This document shows positions 22,630-36,507 of a stretch of 64,000 nucleotides of DNA, piece after piece (position 1 is the first letter of the stretch; each line of letters begins with the position of its first letter). The stretch is from Atkinsonella hypoxylon (Eukaryota; Ascomycota; Sordariomycetes; Hypocreales; Clavicipitaceae). Made by a program: the position numbers and the translations under genes. The stretch covers positions 44,239 through 108,238 of the forward strand of contig JFHB01000103.1 in assembly GCA_000729835.1 (NCBI GenBank), written 5' to 3'. The notes beneath the pieces are model-generated. The model was not told the DNA's origin. It worked only from the letters and a program-made list of their open reading frames with translations, and did not search any database.

Positions 22630-25600
22630 CGGTCTGGACGGGGTCTAGAGCTTCACGACAGGGGTGGACGAACGAGCCACGCTACGGGACTGGGGGGCTT
22701 GCGGCCCATGGGACTGATTATCTTGAACGGACAGATCTTGTAGACGTGGGAGGACGCATTTTCAGGGGGCCAAGCAGGACTCCCTTTACCTTTCGAGGGA
22801 ATCCCTTAACTAACTATGCTCCGTATTCCGTACATACTTGCAACTGGTATTCAATCACCTAAATTGCCCGAATGCATCCTGTCCAAAGGCGGCCATCTTT
22901 TGCTACTGAATCTGTACGAGGGTACGCTGTTCGCGACGGTACGTTAGGTACCTAGGTAGGTAGTTAGTTTCTTTCCTATGGCTCGATGGCCTGTTGCACA
23001 CGACTTACGACAATCTACAGCGGTCACTTTGCGCCAGAAGATGGTACGGATGCGAGCCCTTTCCTTCCGGATGGGTGGAAACCCCGGCTGTTTATTTTTT
23101 ATTTATTTATTTTTCGCGCGAGCGGTGATCACACATGCATGCTATTACCCCTTTTGCCTGACTGGGCGAGCGAGGCCCGGCGACGCAAGGGGGGGGGGGC
23201 AAGTCTGTAACCGTGCATTCCCGCGTCGTCGGCGCTAGCTTCCATCCACTCCAATATCGGATGACGGTCTTGCGCAAGTTTGACTTTTGGCCGTCTTTTG
23301 TCTCTGAAGTGCCATGTGTGTTCGATTTGCCGACGTCGTGCTCCTGACGCAATCGTAGCGCGAATAGAATGGGCCATTTATCGAGTGATGCCACTGCGCT
23401 TACCGACCCATATTGGTGGATGGGATTGGGGGCAAAAGGCTGAGCGTGTATTATCTGGTGTCCGTTTGAATCTCCTAACAGAGACTGATATTTGTGTTGC
23501 AAGTTGGAGGAGTTGCGCCATGACTCTGTTATTGTACGGCGTGCTACGTGCTGCGTGGTCGTGGAATGAGAACTAACTACCTGTTAACTAACTACATGCT
23601 GCACCAGAAAGGTGTACGGTGTACACTGTAGCAGTGCTCGGTACTCGATACCCAAGGTGTCCAGGCCTCGGACGCACAATACCATACTTCCTAATATACC
23701 CTGGGTTCTGGCTATGCACAGGTGCCGCCGACGCAACGGAAGAGGAGTGGACCCCGTGACCTGGCAGTTGCCTTCGCACTTAAAGCCAAAACAAGAAAAA
23801 GTGGAACATGGTACGAGTACTGACAAGTTCCGAAATCTGGTTTGTCGGATCCCCTTTATGTCCTGAGTTCAGAGTACTCGTAAAAAAGAAGAAGGGAAAA
23901 AAAAAAAAAAAAAAGAAAGAAGAAAAAAGATAAAATGTAGACTAGTGGCCCTATGGGTCTCAGGCCAACAATAAAAGCCTGCATTGCATGTCTTGGCCAC
24001 AGTCGTAGGCGGGCCACGGCTAGAGACCACTGAGCCAACAACGCCTGAGACAAAACGACCGAAGAGGGCTGGCAGACTGAAATCATCGCCGGCGCAATGG
24101 GTGACCTGCTCAACTGCGGCATCCGGCTTCTAACTTCTAATCACGTCTCGAGCCATAGCGCAGGCGCCATCCCCTGGTGCATAACTTTCTCAAGCGGTCC
24201 CTGTGCCGATGACAGGTCGACTATTCCGGGGTCAGGGCAGTTGACTCGATAGCGGCACCAAACCTTCCGACTGGACTTGGGTGCAGTTCTTATCGCCAAC
24301 GACAGGAGAAGTTCGCTTTTTGTTCATGTGTGAGGAATGATTTCCCGCGAGGCAGGAAACCTTCTGTATGGTAAATCGTGCAAGGGTCGACTATTGCTGA
24401 AGTGAGCGCATTTGTGAGTGGCCGCCTCCAGTTATACTTGTAAGTTTTGGCCCAACACCTCGAGGCGATTGCCCATCATATCCTAGAGGACTGATGAACC
24501 CAACGTGAGAACATGCCGTTTCCCCGTTTGGCATCGAAAGAGACTACACGATCCAAGCGTTCCTGATGATTCTGACTGTTCCGCCATCTGCCGTCCCACT
24601 TACATCAACTGACCCATCCTACAGTGTTTGAAAAGCAAGAAGACGGTGGACGGACATGTCACTGTAAAAAAAGATCCTTGTATTCCGTAGGAAACACATA
24701 TTTGCCAACATGTCAAGTTGCGCCGATGATACTTCCCTTTGGAGACCAGGGAAGAACAATGGATCTTGCGGTGTCAACGCGCTATTTGGATTCACATGGC
24801 CGTCCTGCGATGATGTTCGAACTCTTTAGATAATTCCTGACTTTCAAGGTCATTTGGTTTCAAGCACGTATGTCTGGTAGCACGTACATGCATAAAATAC
24901 GGAGTACATATACCTCCGTACCCACGAGACAAGCCAAGTCCAGTCGCGACGTCTGCCCATCTAAAAGTGGAGTCAGTTTCTCACGCATACCCCTGCTTCC
25001 TTCACTTCAAGAGGAGCGTCGACTGGTACTTTCTCCTGCCCAAGGTTCGAGAGCGTCGCCGTGACCCCCTGTTGAGGTACTTACAACGTCAATATGTACC
25101 GTGCTCCATCCCCAGCGCGTCCGTCGCAGGGGGGTAATGCCGTCTCGATGACGAGTGGTCTCCTGTTGTGTCTGTGTGTCTGTGTCTGTCAGCATCTCTT
25201 CAACCCACCCCAGCCAGGTATTGACAGATTAACTGGGACATCATCGCTGCCCACACCGCTATCAGCAGAGGCGCGCTGCCCCGGCTAAATTGTCGACCGT
25301 GTGTCACCACAACTTTTGAGGTTGAGCAGCGAGTGGAGACCCATGGCTCAGGCACCACTGCGCGAGTGAAGTAGAAGGGGCGGCGTGGCTGGATCCAGAG
25401 ACGAATTAAGGAAAGATCAGGCACATGGAGCAATCTTTCGAAAGTTCAGGAACACCCGCACTTGCATCATGCTGCCCATATCCGCGGAGGGACAGAATGC
25501 ATGTACATACATTGGGTACGGATCACGGAGTACGGAGTACTGTATCCCTTATTCTTGCTCTTTACGGTCGGTCTCACGGCATAGCCCAGTTGAGCAGGAC

Positions 25601-26299
25601 ACAGCGCGACACGACAAAGGTCGAGGCGCCGCGCCTTCGAGCATGTTTCCATAGTAATGACGGATCATCATTTGTGTTATAGTGCAGGGTCGCTAACTGA
25701 ATGACGAACTCGTACTCCCCTCAAACAGCTGTGGGAATTGTGCTCACCCAAAGGTGCGGAAGGAGACGTTGGACGGCTTTCGATAGTCTCATCCTTGTGC
25801 GTACCTGTTTCTACGAGGTACAGAAGAAAAAGCATGTACTCCGTATCCGTAGGCTGGAGGCGAAGGCCGGGCAAGGGACAAGCTTTACCATTCATTGTCC
25901 CATCCTTCCCGAGTAGTAAAGCTGAGCGCGTGGATAAGCTCGATGCCGCCGAAACCATATGTGTGAGAGTTAGACATTTTCGGATGGGCTAGATCCGCCT
26001 TCTGACCACTCAGTCATGCAGGCTCTTCGACGCCATGCGCCGTTGCGTTGTTTGGACAGAAACTGAACTATCTGTCTCTGGGTTTCGCGGGGCTTCAGAA
26101 TGGTCCAAAACGGACATAGAGCCTTGCTTGTGTTGTGCTCCGTCTAAGACGTCTGGTGTCTTGCAAGTTTGGGTCGCGGGTGTCGAGGCTGGCCATTGTT
26201 AGGGCGGAGGGTGTCTGACGTGGGCGAGCGGTGACTACCAGCAATACAAGGTAGATGCCAATATCTCATATCTCCTGGTACGTGCAGTTTCTGCAGCTA

Positions 26300-26370
26300 G
26301 TGTGTGGTGTGTGTGGCGTGTGTGGTGTGTATGGTGTGTATGGTGTGTATGGTGTGTATGGTGTGGTGTG
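26300..26370. repeat. TG-rich minisatellite, 9-bp unit
   Basis: Tandem TGGTGTGTA units (about five near-perfect copies) preceded by degenerate TGTGG copies. It sits upstream of the homeodomain gene's presumed leader. Confidence 0.85.
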
Positions 26371-27394
26371 GTTCGATGGCTCGCTCGCCGGCCCAGCTCC
26401 AATGCCGCCGTGTTGTTGATGTGGCGCGTGTGTCTGACTTGACTGTGCTAGGCCGCATCAGCATCAGTGGGGCCTGGCTCGGCGAACCAGCGGCGAGCTT
26501 TCTTGTGCTGCGCACCCATGTCTAGTATGCATGGCCTGCTGTCTCGCAGTCTGGGTCGTCACACCCACCGTCTGTCTCTCAGCCCAGCACAGCGCCAGCG
26601 GTGTGGTCTGGTGCCTTGCAGCACCCAGTCTGCCGTTCCAGAGGCCCGCACTCCAACAGTGCAGCCTTCCTAGACTGGGCAGGCTGCAGCGGCCTGCACC
26701 AGCTCCAAGTGCCATTGATCATTCATCCATTCATTGCCAAACTCGAGCCCCCCCCTTCTCCCCTTCTGAGTCTGTGCTGGCAGTGACCCGCAGGGTTCCT
26801 ATTCCTCTCGTCCTCCCAACTTCGGTTTTTCTTCCTCCTCTGTCCACTCCATCACCATCCTCCACTCTGCGTATTTCTGCTGCTTCCTTTCTCTTCCCGA
26901 CCCCTTTCTTTTCTTTTCAGTCACTCCTTTGCTGTTGTGCAGCCTTTCTGGTACCCGTCACTCTTTTCGGGTCCACTACATTCATTCGGCAATTATCGAC
27001 GATAACTCGACCAGCGAGACGACGCCGCTCCTTGAATCTCGCCCGCGTATAGCTTTCTGTAGGCCACACTCTTTACTATTGGACCAATGCCCACGACGAA
27101 ATTACACACATCTCGACTGCATTCTTCATCTTTGCTCTGATAGCTCACATCTGGCAATCCCCTCACAAGAGCTGCTATCCTTTCCGACCACTTCGCCCAG
27201 CAAGCCGTTCATACCACAACCGACCACCCGCGCTCAGACAGAAACGCCAGAATCGAGTTCCAGCTTCCATCAGTGTCATCGCTTCTTCGAGTTGCAGTTC
27301 CTACCAAAAGACAGTATCACCATCGTACTCTGGTTGCTCCCTATCCAGCCACACTAGCGATACGACGCCGCGATTTCATATCCCCGTCCGCAGC

Positions 27395-29419
27395 ATGGCT
27401 ACCGAAGTTGAGCACGCTGTGGATTTACCCACCATGGCTCCTCACCAGGACGCCATGCATGGTACTGATAACGAAATCGAAATTTGCACGCCCACGTCCT
27501 CTTCCAAACAGTCTCCTTCCCAATCCAGCTCTGGCGGCAGCGGTCAACCCACGTCCAAACGTCCACCAAGAAAGAGCACTCTCACTCAACAGCAGAAGAA
27601 TCAGAAGAGACAGAGAGCTACACAAGATCAGCTTAACGTCCTGGAAGTAGAGTTCAACAAGAACCCTACGCCAATTGCAGGAGTTCGAGAGAGAATAGCG
27701 GAAGAAATCAACATGACCGAAAGGTCTGTTCAGATCTGGTTCCAGAACCGGTATGTGATCAATGCACCCTGGTTTTCCTAGACGTCACACAAACGAAGCA
27801 GCTGACGCGGGATGCAGACGTGCCAAAATCAAGTTGATGGCAAAGAAGAGTCTCGAAACCGGCGAAGACATCGACTCAATCCCGGAATCCATGAGAGCAT
27901 ACTTGGCAATGCAAGCCATGGAGACCGGCAAAGGCTTTGGTGGAAACTATCTCGGACGCACCGGTCTGATTCCTTTTAGTCATAACGGCATGCTTCTGGG
28001 TGGTGACTCTGGTCAAGGCAAAGTCTGTGCGTCTACCCCTACCCCTTACCACTTCTTAAAGCACCGACAAGATTCTTTCTCTTCCGAGAGAATGTGGAAA
28101 CTGACCTGTTCTATTACGTAGTGATTCACCACCTGACGTGTCGCTCTCTGAGCATCGGCAAATGGACGCGAGTTGGTCAGAATACGATGGATCTAATCAT
28201 ATTTTACTCTCCCGATAAGTGCACGATGACATATTACATAAACAATGAACAAGCTGGATACAAAATCGAATACCCCTTTTCGCACGTCAAGAATATCTGG
28301 CTGGAGAACAACGAGTCGGATCCCAACAGAATGGGAGGTATCGTCATTGAATTGAACCGTGCCCCCAACTTTTTCATGGATTCTTCGCCATCCTCGAGTG
28401 GATTCCGGCTTTGCCCTGATTTCACCGAGGACTTACAGGCTTCTCAATGCATGATACATCAACTTGGTGGCAACACAAAGGTTCTCGCTGGTCAATTGGC
28501 TAAACTCGTGTCTCTCGAATCGTTCATGAACCGACACAATCCCCAGCATTTCGCTGTTGCCCCCATGCACGATCCTCACGCCATATCCATGTCAGCACCC
28601 GTATCACCTGCTGCACGGCCGGCATCGCAACCCAACTTTCAACCACACGGCGCCGTCATGCCAGACCACTGGGCCATGAATCAGATGCACTCTGCCATGC
28701 GGCCTCATCCGCAAGGCCACAAGAGGCAGCGGAGTCGATCAGTGCCTGGGCCTATCGACTTCGCTATGTTCCAGAATCAGGCAATGCCATCATTTTACAT
28801 CCAACCACCTGGTGAAATGGGCCCCCCTCAGCAGAATCCAAACATTTATGCTCCAGTCCCCCAACAGCCAGCCGCGATGGGCCATAACCTTCGCATTGAC
28901 ACTCAAGCCGGCTTTGGCCTCGATCTGCGCCAGTATCCGATGTCAGCTACGACGGCAGCTTCGCCGGCGGAATTTCCTCCCAGTCCTGCTGGAACCTTCT
29001 TGTCGCAAGGACCAGAGACGGGACCGCTGCCACACACTCACTATGGAACTCCCTACGGCAATGGAGCTTTCTTGTCGCCCATGGTCAGCGCCGAGAGCAC
29101 TGGCACCATGTCTCCCATGCCATACCCCGGACGCGCCCCAGAACCATCCATCGTTGAACAGTCCCCTCCCATGTCAATGATGTGCCGCTCTGGCTCTGCC
29201 GAACTTTATCCTGGCCAGGAGGGTTCATGCGCTGTGTCAGAGGACGGAGTCAGTCTCAACGAGATGTACTCCAAGCACACCATCAATCTGCCCATGCATC
29301 GTCAGTCTCCAAATAGCTTTGTCCAACCTCACCAGGCCGAATTAGACATGGATCAGTTGGTTCAATTTGATCATGTTGACGCGGCGGTCAGTCTGTCGCC
29401 CGAATCGGTGCACCTATAG
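27395..29419 (+). CDS. Homeodomain transcription factor
   Basis: Nuclear DNA-binding regulator, 620 aa. Three exons: 27395-27750, 27818-28026 and 28122-29419. The homeodomain spans about residues 70-128, with helix 3 read as SVQIWFQNRRAKIK. The arginine after QNR is built across intron 1 (donor gtatgt, branch gctgac, acceptor tgcag). Intron 2 (donor gtgcgt, acceptor cgtag) gives KVLIHHLTCRSLSIGKW, the start of a conserved region with KCTMTYYINNEQAGYKIEYPFSH (in parts) typical of one fungal homeobox class. The C-terminal half is Pro/Gln/Ser/Met-rich and probably an activation region. Fungal members of such classes often act in conidiation and hyphal development; I cannot assign the exact orthologue. 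A long C/T-rich leader precedes the gene. Confidence 0.92.
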
Positions 29420-31549
29420 TCGCCATGACAGCGGTCGTCACAAGAGAATGTCAATTTTGAAAGGAGAACATGGCCCTTCCAAACCTCCGCATAAGCGCCA
29501 TGGGCGGGCAAGGTCTGATTGGCTCTAATTCATTGTGCTTGGCGTTTACTTTTTTGTTTTTTGGGATTGTCGATGTAGTTGATACCATGGGTTCGTATTC
29601 GGTCTCGGTTCGGAACACGTTTTAGCCTCTCCACCTTGCTTCCGCTCCTTGGATAGCCTTGGTCCAAGTATTGTTAATTTATGACTGCGAGTCTTGTTTG
29701 GATCGCGCACCATCCCCCAGATCATACCCCAAGGTTGCAGTGGCAATCCATGGATGTACGGATACCTGGAATTTTTACGATTTGCGTGGCTTGCTACCTA
29801 CTTTCGATGCAAATCTCTTCGTTTTTGATTTTGGTTCATTCGTAAGAGCGGCTGGTATTGTCTTCTTTTATTCTTTCCGCCGCGTTGTTAAAAAGATCTA
29901 ATTACATTTCATGCATATTTTGAATACTCAGGGCACTGTGTCCTTTTCTGTCTTTTTTCTTCCCTTCAGCTGCTCCGTTTTCTCCATTCAGGTTGGCGGC
30001 CGAGGCAGCAGACCCAGGTGGTCTGAGCAGCTGAACGGCCGATGTTTTTCTTTTTCTTTTTCTTTTTTCTTTTTCTCTTTTCGTGGTATCAGATGGATGA
30101 ATTAGATTCTTATGTTTCTTGTAATTAAGGATGAGGGCGGTGCCGTGAGGACGGAGAGGCAGCATCGCAGTTGAGCGTGTGACCGTGCTGGATGCGCTGT
30201 GAGGTCAAGCTCGAGACGAATTTCTCTTGCACCTTCAGCATTAGAGCAACCGCACGACGGTGGTTACATATTTATAACGCATTCAGGATGAAAAAATATG
30301 GTGTCTGGCATATGAGAACTGTGCAATAGCCCTTTATGTAGCTTAACATTTCTTCCCCAACATGGTATAAGATGATTTCGTGCATTAGTTTCTTTATGGC
30401 GGCCGCTACAGTGGGGTTGCCCCAACACTATTTCTCTAGGGCATGGGAACGCCCTAGAGAAATACTATGCTTTCAATATGTCAATGCGAGGCCACTGCCG
30501 TGTGCTAATCTTCTTGGCCTCTACGGGTTCCATGGTGACGTAGCAGGAGTCTACAGTGGTGTATATCTACCCCGACGATACGGACCCGTGACGTAGGGGT
30601 TGTCTGGGCTTGGCTGGGCTTGGTCGACTTGAAATTACAAGGCTATATGCTACCGTCATTCATGTTGCAGCGAAATCTTTCCCAATCATCATGGACAGAA
30701 GGGACACGGCAACGTTGGCATTTTGAGTCTGCAATTGGGATGTCGTACCGAAGGAAAGATTGTACAAATAAATACTCGGTACGTCGTGGACATTTCGCGA
30801 CGCGACAACGGGAGCAGGATGGCGCTTGGACGATAATGGCACGCTGGCGAAGAGTAGGACCGAAAGGTTTATCGAGTAAGATAGTAAGATATTAGTTTCG
30901 TTTCGTCGTGGCTCAGTCACTTTCCCGCCCGAGGATGGCTCGGTATCTTTCCTTAGCCAATCAACAATGAAAAAAAAAAAAAGGGGGGGGGGGAGGGGGG
31001 CGATTTTCAGCTCACTAGCGGTCTATCCACAGCGCTAAAGTTGAGGCCGTTGAGGGCTGATAGTTAATGGGACCTGCAACCTGGGGCGGAGAATACAGCC
31101 GCAATTTGTCACAGATTGCCGCGTTTATTGGTCCAGATGTCCCTGCAACGAGGGGGTCAGATCAACACTGCCACCCGTCCGGTGGCCGCGATGTGACAGC
31201 CATTTCGCTGCTGTCGCCAAGAGCCTTTCTTGCATTTGCGTTGTCCTACATTCCTGCATTCCTCCTTTGTGCTTTTCTTGTTCTATCGTACCACAGCGTC
31301 ACAACGTGTAGCTTGTCATTTTTCCCTGTTTTTGTTTTCTATTCTCAGTCCCAATCTGGTCATGCTTTTGGCCTTATCTAGTGCGCTCACTTTCACTTTT
31401 GCTTTCCTCAAAGGGACGGTTAGTCCTCTCGGGTTCTCGGGAGCGAACGAGACACTCTCCTCTCAGCTACAAATCAATCGGTTGGCACGAATCACTCTCG
31501 TTATCCAGCTAGCCTTATTCCAATGCTGAGGCACAACATCTGAAGTACT
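29420..31549. other. 2.1 kb spacer between homeodomain and P4-ATPase genes
   Basis: No gene is supported. The left part is the 3' flank of the homeodomain gene with T/C-rich runs (30046-30082). A perfect inverted repeat lies at 30429-30464 and an A12-G11 run at about 30969-30995. From 31200 to 31549 the strand is pyrimidine-rich, consistent with the 5' leader of the ATPase gene. Confidence 0.5.
30429..30464. other. Perfect 14-bp inverted repeat with 8-nt loop
   Basis: Arms TATTTCTCTAGGGC (30429-30442) and GCCCTAGAGAAATA (30451-30464) are exact reverse complements around the loop ATGGGAAC. It could form a stable hairpin in RNA or a cruciform in DNA. No terminator-like U tract follows and no gene overlaps it. 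Function is unknown. Confidence 0.85.
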
Positions 31550-34500
31550 ATGGCTCCAGGACAGCCGAGCAGCCCTGGTAACGGCCCCTCGTCAGCGTTA
31601 CCTCGGAACCATGACGACGGTTCCAACAATGACTTTGGTAGCACCTCCTCCCCAATGACGAGACCGGAGCGGGAATCCACTATATCACCCTCTGCTGGAC
31701 GTCATGTACCACAGAGAAGGTCGAGTACTGATCCGGTCAGCGGTGGTACTGCAGTGCCGTCGATCTTCCCAAGGTCATCGGTAAGACGCTCCTTGGCGCT
31801 CGACTCGACTCGAGGATTGGGCCACGAGCAGTATGTGCTGTTCCCGATCCAATCAATAGATCCTGCGGCCGAGATGAAAGCTGTTTCTGGCGAAGCTGTT
31901 GGCGCACAGAGAAGCCACCATGCTGATCGTGATGGCGAGACGGCCTACGTGGCCACGGCAACGAACACGATTTCTGCCAGCGACAAGGCCACACAGCATC
32001 TCCGAGACTCAATCCGTCGATTACGACCAGGAAAGACAAAGAAGGAAAAGGCGAAAATGGCATTGCATAATGCCTCTTGGAAAGAATGTACCCAGGTCAT
32101 GATCGCAGTCCTCTACAAGAGGATTATCGTTGAAGGACTTCTGCGGCGTAAACCTCTTTCGCCAAGTAGCAACGGCCGCCATATACCTTTGAATCCTGTG
32201 AATAATCTCATAGACGAACGAAGTCAAAAACCGTATATTAGCAACTTTATTCGATCGAGCCGATATACAGTCTACGACTTCGTTCCCAAGCAACTGCTCT
32301 TTCAGTTCAGCAAATTGGGCAACTTCTATTTCTTAGTCATGGGCATTTTGCAGATGATTCCCGGCTTAAGTACAGTTGGGCGATTCACGACAATTATGCC
32401 GCTGTCGATATTCGTCGCCTTCAGTATGGCCAAGGAAGGCTATGACGACTATCGGAGATATCAACTGGACAAATCTGAAAACAGAAGCGCCGCATGGGTC
32501 TTGAATCGTGGGCCGATTGGCAAAATGGAGAAGGGGAAAACGTTAGAGAAACAAGTTAGCATATCCGAGGAGGAGGCTGAACTTGAAAGCGGCTTACAGA
32601 ACAAATCCGTCGGCAGGACTGACGACTGGACGAGAACACAGTGGCAAAATGTCAAGGTCGGTGATATCGTTCGGCTTAGGCGCAACGACGGTGTGCCAGC
32701 GGATTTGATTTTGTTGCATGCCACTGGCCCAAATGGGATTGCCTACATTGAGACCATGGCGCTTGACGGCGAAACCAATCTCAAGAGCAAACAGGCTTGT
32801 CCTTTGCTTGCGGAACGGTGCAGTACTCTTGATGGCATCAGAACAACACAGGCCACAATTGTCTCGGAAGACCCTAACATTGATTTGTACAGCTATGATG
32901 GCCGTGCTACAGTCGATGGCGAGACAATCCCGCTGTCGATTAACAATGTTGTGTATCGAGGATCTGTATTACGCAACACAAACGAGGCAATTGGCATTGT
33001 GGTGAATTCGGGAGAAGAGTGTAAGATTCGCATGAATGCGAACAAGAATGTCATAGCCAAAAAGCCAGCCATGCACTCCATCATCAATAAGATGGTGCTC
33101 TTCCAAATTCTCATTGTCTTTATGCTTGCCGCTGGCTTCACTATCGGCTATGACCTCTGGAAGAATAGTGTGGAAGATAGGTCCTTCTATCTTGTCACAG
33201 AGGGCAAATGGAGTGTTAGCGTGCCTTTTAGAGAAATTTTCTTTGGATATGTCATCATGTTCAACACGCTGATCCCTCTGTCACTGTACATCAGCATGGA
33301 AGTCGTTAAGATTGGGCAGCTGATTTTGCTACAGGACGTCGATATGTATGATCCCGTCACTGATACGCCCATGGTGGCTAACACCACGACAATTTTGGAA
33401 AATCTTGGTCAAGTTAGCTACGTATTCTCTGACAAAACAGGCACTTTGACGGAGAACGTCATGCGTTTTCGCAAGATGAGTGTTGCGGGGGTCGCCTGTC
33501 TTCACGATATGGACGTGCGGCGGGATGAGCTGGTGAAGCAGAAGAAGATTGAGGCGTCCATAATGGGTCGTCGCAAGAAGGGAAAGGGGATCCCACAGCA
33601 TCGATCGGCGCAAGCAGCATCGGCCCCGGCTTTGCACTCAAAAGCCAGATGTTTGGACAACGACGAGGCACACATCCTGGAAGAGTATTGGTCTGAAGGC
33701 GAGGAGGAGCAGGAGGAGGAGGACTACAACCACGACGCGGGCCCAGTGCCACCAAAGAGACAAGGGTCGGTTTCTAGTGCGTCTCACTGGAAGTCTTCCG
33801 TTCGCCCCAACGAGGAGCCTGAAGTCAAAACCGAAGACATGCTGGATTACATTCGTAGGAAGCCCAATACTGTGTTTTCCCGTCAGGCGAAGCACCTTCT
33901 GCTTTCCATTGCCTTGTGCCACACGTGTTTACCAGAGCAGCAGGACAATGGTGAATTTTCCTTCCAAGCTGCGTCTCCGGACGAGCTGGCCCTGGTAGAG
34001 GCTGCACGGGATATGGGCTGGTTGATGATTGATCGCCCAGCTCAAACAATCAAGCTGCAGACCACAAATGAGAATGGATACCTACAAAGCGAAGAATACA
34101 GGGTACTGGATGTGATTGAATTCAGCAGCAAGAGGAAGAGAATGTCCATCATCATTCGGATGCCAGACGGACGCATTTGTGTCTTCTGCAAAGGGGCAGA
34201 CAATATCATTCTTTCTCGACTAAAGAATAGCCATTTGGCGGAGCAGAAGTTCAAGGATATTGGTCGTCGAGCCAGTCTGCGAAAGACTTTTGAGCAAGAC
34301 AAGGCCCGTACACGTATGAGTATGGCTAGCGGACGAGGCTCACCACGGACAAGTCTAGCCATGAAGCGAGGTGAATCTGTTGACCTACTGGAGGGCCTTC
34401 GACGCAGTCTTGTTCGACGATCAACCGATGTAAGCAGATTGTCATACCAGCAGATTGAGACGGGGGGTTCGCGATTTGCCACGTCGACGTCAGGCGGCAC

Positions 34501-36507
34501 CACGGACGTCTTGCGAAACCCTCGATCGAGCATCAGCAAGGTGCCTTCAGCTGATTACACCGTCGACCATTGTATAAACGAATCCATTGCATCCAACGAG
34601 GCTGCAGTCTTTGAGAAGTGCTTCCAACACGTGGACGACTTTGCTAGCGAGGGTCTGAGAACTTTGCTCTACGCATATCGGTATGTAGACGAGGAGGTCT
34701 ACGCGAGCTGGAAGGCGGTGTATCAGGAAGCAGAAACTAGCCTTGTCAACCGCCAGGAGCGCATCGAAGCAGCCGGTCAGATTATTGAGCAACAGTTTGA
34801 ACTTGCTGGTGCAACGGCAATCGAAGATAAGCTGCAAGAAGGTGTTCCCGAGACCATCGATAAGCTGCGCCGTGCCAACATCAAGGTCTGGATGCTTACC
34901 GGCGATAAGCGAGAGACGGCCATCAATATCGGACACTCAGCCCGGGTTTGCAAGCCATTCTCCGAAATCTACATTCTCGACCGCCACAACGGAAACTTGC
35001 AGGACTGTCTGACAGTAACGCTCAATGATGTTTGCAGAGGCATGATTCCACATTCCGTCGTCGTCGTGGATGGTCAGACATTGTCCACCATTGACGCAGA
35101 CGATGACCTAGCCGTACTCTTCTACGACCTGGTTCTCCGCGTTGACTCCATCATCTGCTGCCGCGCCTCGCCCTCCCAAAAAGCCAACCTCGTCAAATCC
35201 GTCCGTCGCTTCGTCCCCAAAAGCATGACTCTTGCCATCGGCGACGGCGCCAACGACATTGGCATGATCCAAGCTTCCCACGTCGGAATCGGTATCTCGG
35301 GCCGCGAGGGACTGCAAGCTTCCCGCATCTCGGACTACTCCATCGCCCAGTTTCGCTTCCTCCAGCAGCTGCTCTTTGTTCATGGTCGCTGGAACTACCT
35401 CCGCACAGGAAAATACGTTCTCGCGACTTTTTGGAAAGAAATCCTCTTCTTCCTCGCGCAGGCCCATTTTCAACGTTACACGGGGTACTCGGGCACGTCG
35501 CTATTTGAGTCGTGGAGTCTGACGGTGTTTAACAGCTTGTTTACTTCGCTTCCCGTTATATTGCTCGGCATATTCGAGAAGGATCTTGCTGCGGAGACGC
35601 TGCTTGCTGCGCCAGAGCTATATACCTTTGGGCAGCGGAACCGGGGCTTCAGTTTTGTACAGTACTGTGGATGGGTGTTGATGGGTGTGGCCGGGAGTTT
35701 CGTGATTTTCTATTTTACGTGGGCGAATTTTGCGGATGCGCTGTCCACAATGGATACAAGCTTGTATGCTATGGGGGCATTGTGCTTTACTGTCGGCGTC
35801 ATTTTCATTAACCTCAAGCTGTTGTGAGTGTCCTTCTGACCCAACCCTTCTCACATTTCTCTCGCTCTTTTCTCTGCCGCTAGTACGGATGAGTGAGGGT
35901 AGAGAGAGGCGAATGACGGATATATAGAGGAGCTAACACATCTAGAATCCTTGAACCACATCACAAAACGGCCATCACCTTCAGCGGCTTTTTCGTCTCT
36001 GTAGCAGGCTGGTTTCTCTGGTGTCTCTTCCTCTCAGCCACGTACCGGGAGAAAGTGGGCAAGAACATGGTCCGCGATGGCTTTATTCACAATTTCGGCC
36101 GCCAGCTCAGTTGGTGGACCACGATGGTTCTCGGCCTGGCCACCCTTGTCATCCTTGACCTGGTAGTCCAGGCCGTGAGGAGGGTATACTGGCCGACGGA
36201 CCAAGATCTCATGCAGCGGATCGAGAAGGATGCGGATTCGAGGTGGACGCTCCACGAACGTGTGGCGGCGATGGAAGAAGGCGTCCATCATGATGACATT
36301 GAAATGCAGGATATTGTTACCATGCATAGTGATTTAGGCGCCGACGACGGCAAGAAGGGGGCTGTATCTGCAAGGACGAGCATACCCGGAGATGGGAGGG
36401 TGAGGACCAGCGCGGATGGCTATAGGCCGAGGTTTTCACCGCCGGCGGAAGAGAAGGAGAGTCATTTCGAGGCGTCGGAAAGGGAGGTCCAAGGTGCGGT
36501 GCGGTGA
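31550..36507 (+). CDS. dnf3: P4-type phospholipid-transporting ATPase, Dnf3 class
   Basis: Flippase moving phospholipids to the cytosolic leaflet of Golgi, endosome or plasma membrane, 1611 aa. Exons 31550-35823 and 35946-36507; the intron has donor gtgagt, branch gctaac and acceptor tctag, and joins NLKL-LILEPHHKT, completing the last membrane helices. Landmarks: an entry helix with LQMIPGLSTVGRFTTIMPL (diagnostic of the Dnf3 class), DGETNLK near 406, the phosphorylation motif SDKTGTLT with Asp628, WMLTGDKRETAINI, GDGANDIGMIQ near 1231, and the C-terminal helices. A long Ser/Arg-rich disordered N-terminus (about 200 aa) and two polar inserts in the cytosolic domain (near 660-750 and 890-970, Glu- and Arg/Ser-rich) suggest regulation by phosphorylation. 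The Cdc50-family partner subunit is not in the window. Confidence 0.95.

Larger units (their letters stand above)
20934..27394. other. 6.5 kb gene-poor zone with homopolymer runs
   Basis: No open frame with domain character or splice support was found on either strand. The region carries poly(A)/poly(T) runs (about 21776-21791, 22601-22629, 23897-23914), poly(G)/poly(C) runs (21337-21353, 22324-22350, 23190-23200), a TG-rich minisatellite and three TACGGAGTA copies (24898, 25531, 25837). From about 26720 to 27394 the strand is C/T-rich and probably forms the long 5' leader of the homeodomain gene. Confidence 0.55.

Noticed and set aside
26531..27052. 173-codon frame upstream of the homeodomain gene
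   Set aside because: It has Pro/Ser-rich low-complexity content from a C/T-rich strand and no motif; more likely leader sequence.
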